Part shown: positions 5,168 to 5,804 of the stretch, in pieces | Position numbering within the stretch: the first letter of the stretch is position 1 | Layout: each line of letters opens with the position of its first letter | DNA from: Chloroflexota bacterium | Lineage (GTDB): Bacteria; Chloroflexota; Anaerolineae; 4572-78; J111 | Direction of reading: 5' to 3' | NCBI GenBank assembly: GCA_003695455.1 | Contig: RFJF01000841.1 | Coordinates: forward strand, 1-5,804 | Length of the DNA: 5,804 nucleotides | Notes under the pieces: model-generated | Seen by the model: the letters and a program-made list of their open reading frames with translations, nothing else | Databases searched by the model: none | Told to the model about the DNA's origin: nothing | Made by a program: the position numbers and the translations under genes

Positions 5168-5804
5168 GATACCCCGGATGAACCAAATATGGCCGGCGCT
5201 GCTGTCTTTCCGCCTCAACAGGCAGACGGGATCGGGCCGGAAATGGATACTTCTGAAGCCGTACATTTGTTTTGGCATCGCGCGGTAACCAATACAACCT
5301 CTTTGGGCACCAATGACATTAGCACAGCCGCCCTGAGTTTATCGGCTGAAGCGGCCACAGATGCCAGTCAGATTGCACAAGCGTTTTTGCGGGCTTATCA
5401 GGCTCCGCTTCAAATTGCAACGGGTGAGGCGTATCAGTGGCAGCCCATTCGCACAGAAATAGACAAACAAGGAAATTCACATGTGGTGATGCAGCAGCTT
5501 TATCACAACTTGCCGGTTTTTGCCGGTGAGGTCATTGTGCATCTGGGTAAAGGCAATTCCGCCATAACCGCCGCGAATGGAGAATATCTGCCGGCGATTC
5601 GAGTTTCTCCCGAACCTGCACTATCGGTTGAGGAGGCTTACAAGGCGGCAACATATAATTTACCCCTGTGGAACCATTTTCTCACCGAGCAACAATTGCT
5701 CATCTATAATCCTGCGCTGTTGGCGGGCGGGGCCGGCGTTAATCATCTGGCTTACCGGCTGGTAGCACAAAAACTGGATGCACCGGACTCGGAAACCGTT
5801 TTTA
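5084..5804 (+). CDS. Secreted protein with FTP/PepSY-type propeptide, probable thermolysin-like (M4) metalloprotease precursor (3' partial)
   Basis: This is the N-terminal 240 codons of an exported protein whose frame is still open at the window edge. Residues 1-28 form a signal peptide: basic MNSRWCR, the hydrophobic core FIVISFMALLALSGS, and cleavage likely after GSA (23) or SLA (28). There is no lipobox. Residues about 97-170 match the fungalysin/thermolysin propeptide (FTP) pattern: QAFLRAY, then HVVMQQLYHNLPVFAGEV and NGEYLP (the family consensus resembles HVRxQQxYxGxPVxGxE). From about 179 a PepSY-like segment begins (LSVEEAYKAA, then LLIYNP and HLAYRLVAQ). Such propeptides chaperone and inhibit M4/M36 metalloproteases until secretion. 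The catalytic HExxH part would lie beyond the window, so the enzyme class is inferred from the propeptide alone. An in-frame ATG at 5006 would add 26 codons and a long, polar N-terminus, and is less likely. Confidence 0.85.
   Translation, partial: MNSRWCRFIVISFMALLALSGSARESLADTPDEPNMAGAAVFPPQQADGIGPEMDTSEAVHLFWHRAVTNTTSLGTNDISTAALSLSAEAATDASQIAQAFLRAYQAPLQIATGEAYQWQPIRTEIDKQGNSHVVMQQLYHNLPVFAGEVIVHLGKGNSAITAANGEYLPAIRVSPEPALSVEEAYKAATYNLPLWNHFLTEQQLLIYNPALLAGGAGVNHLAYRLVAQKLDAPDSETVF

Noticed and set aside
5577..5765. 62-codon plus-strand ORF inside the protease gene
   Set aside because: It is an out-of-frame reading of the FTP/PepSY coding region.
1..5804. Over-represented CCGG/CCGGTT words as a regulatory or restriction-linked signal
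   Set aside because: They occur throughout coding sequence in all three genes and fit the codon use of the genome; no spacing pattern was seen.

Overview
The window reads as a moderate-GC bacterial chromosome segment, most likely from a Chloroflexota (Anaerolineae-like) genome. This is inferred from style rather than from a marker gene. The first protein joins a Hanks-type Ser/Thr kinase, a transmembrane helix, Thr/Pro-rich linkers, a bacterial SH3 domain and PD40-type repeats. The second is a STAND-like ATPase with an OmpR-type DNA-binding tail. Both architectures are common in that phylum.

Layout: (1) Bases 1-3366 (+) hold a large receptor-like Ser/Thr kinase whose N-terminal start lies upstream of the window. 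Behind the kinase domain is a second, phosphotransferase-like domain (aminoglycoside-phosphotransferase/TCAD9-like by eye) whose three key catalytic positions are all substituted. A membrane helix, two Thr/Pro linkers flanking an SH3 domain, and a short PD40 C-terminus follow. (2) Bases 3370-4770 (-) hold a P-loop ATPase fused to a C-terminal winged helix. It converges tail-to-tail on the kinase gene with 3 bp between the stop codons. (3) Bases 4771-5083 are a 313-bp intergenic region. It carries a clear Shine-Dalgarno and an extended -10 promoter for the ATPase, and a Shine-Dalgarno for the next gene. (4) Bases 5084-5804 (+) hold the N-terminal 240 codons of a secreted protein with a signal peptide and an FTP/PepSY-type propeptide, probably a thermolysin-like (M4) or related metalloprotease, cut by the window edge.

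How the parts might work together (inference): the kinase has an extracytoplasmic sensor half (SH3, PD40) and cytoplasmic kinase plus pseudo-phosphotransferase modules. The ATPase-winged-helix protein is a plausible nucleotide-switched transcription regulator. It is divergently arranged with the exported protease precursor, so the shared intergenic region is a candidate control point. Nothing in the sequence proves that the three genes form one pathway. No RNA gene, IS element or CRISPR array was recognised.
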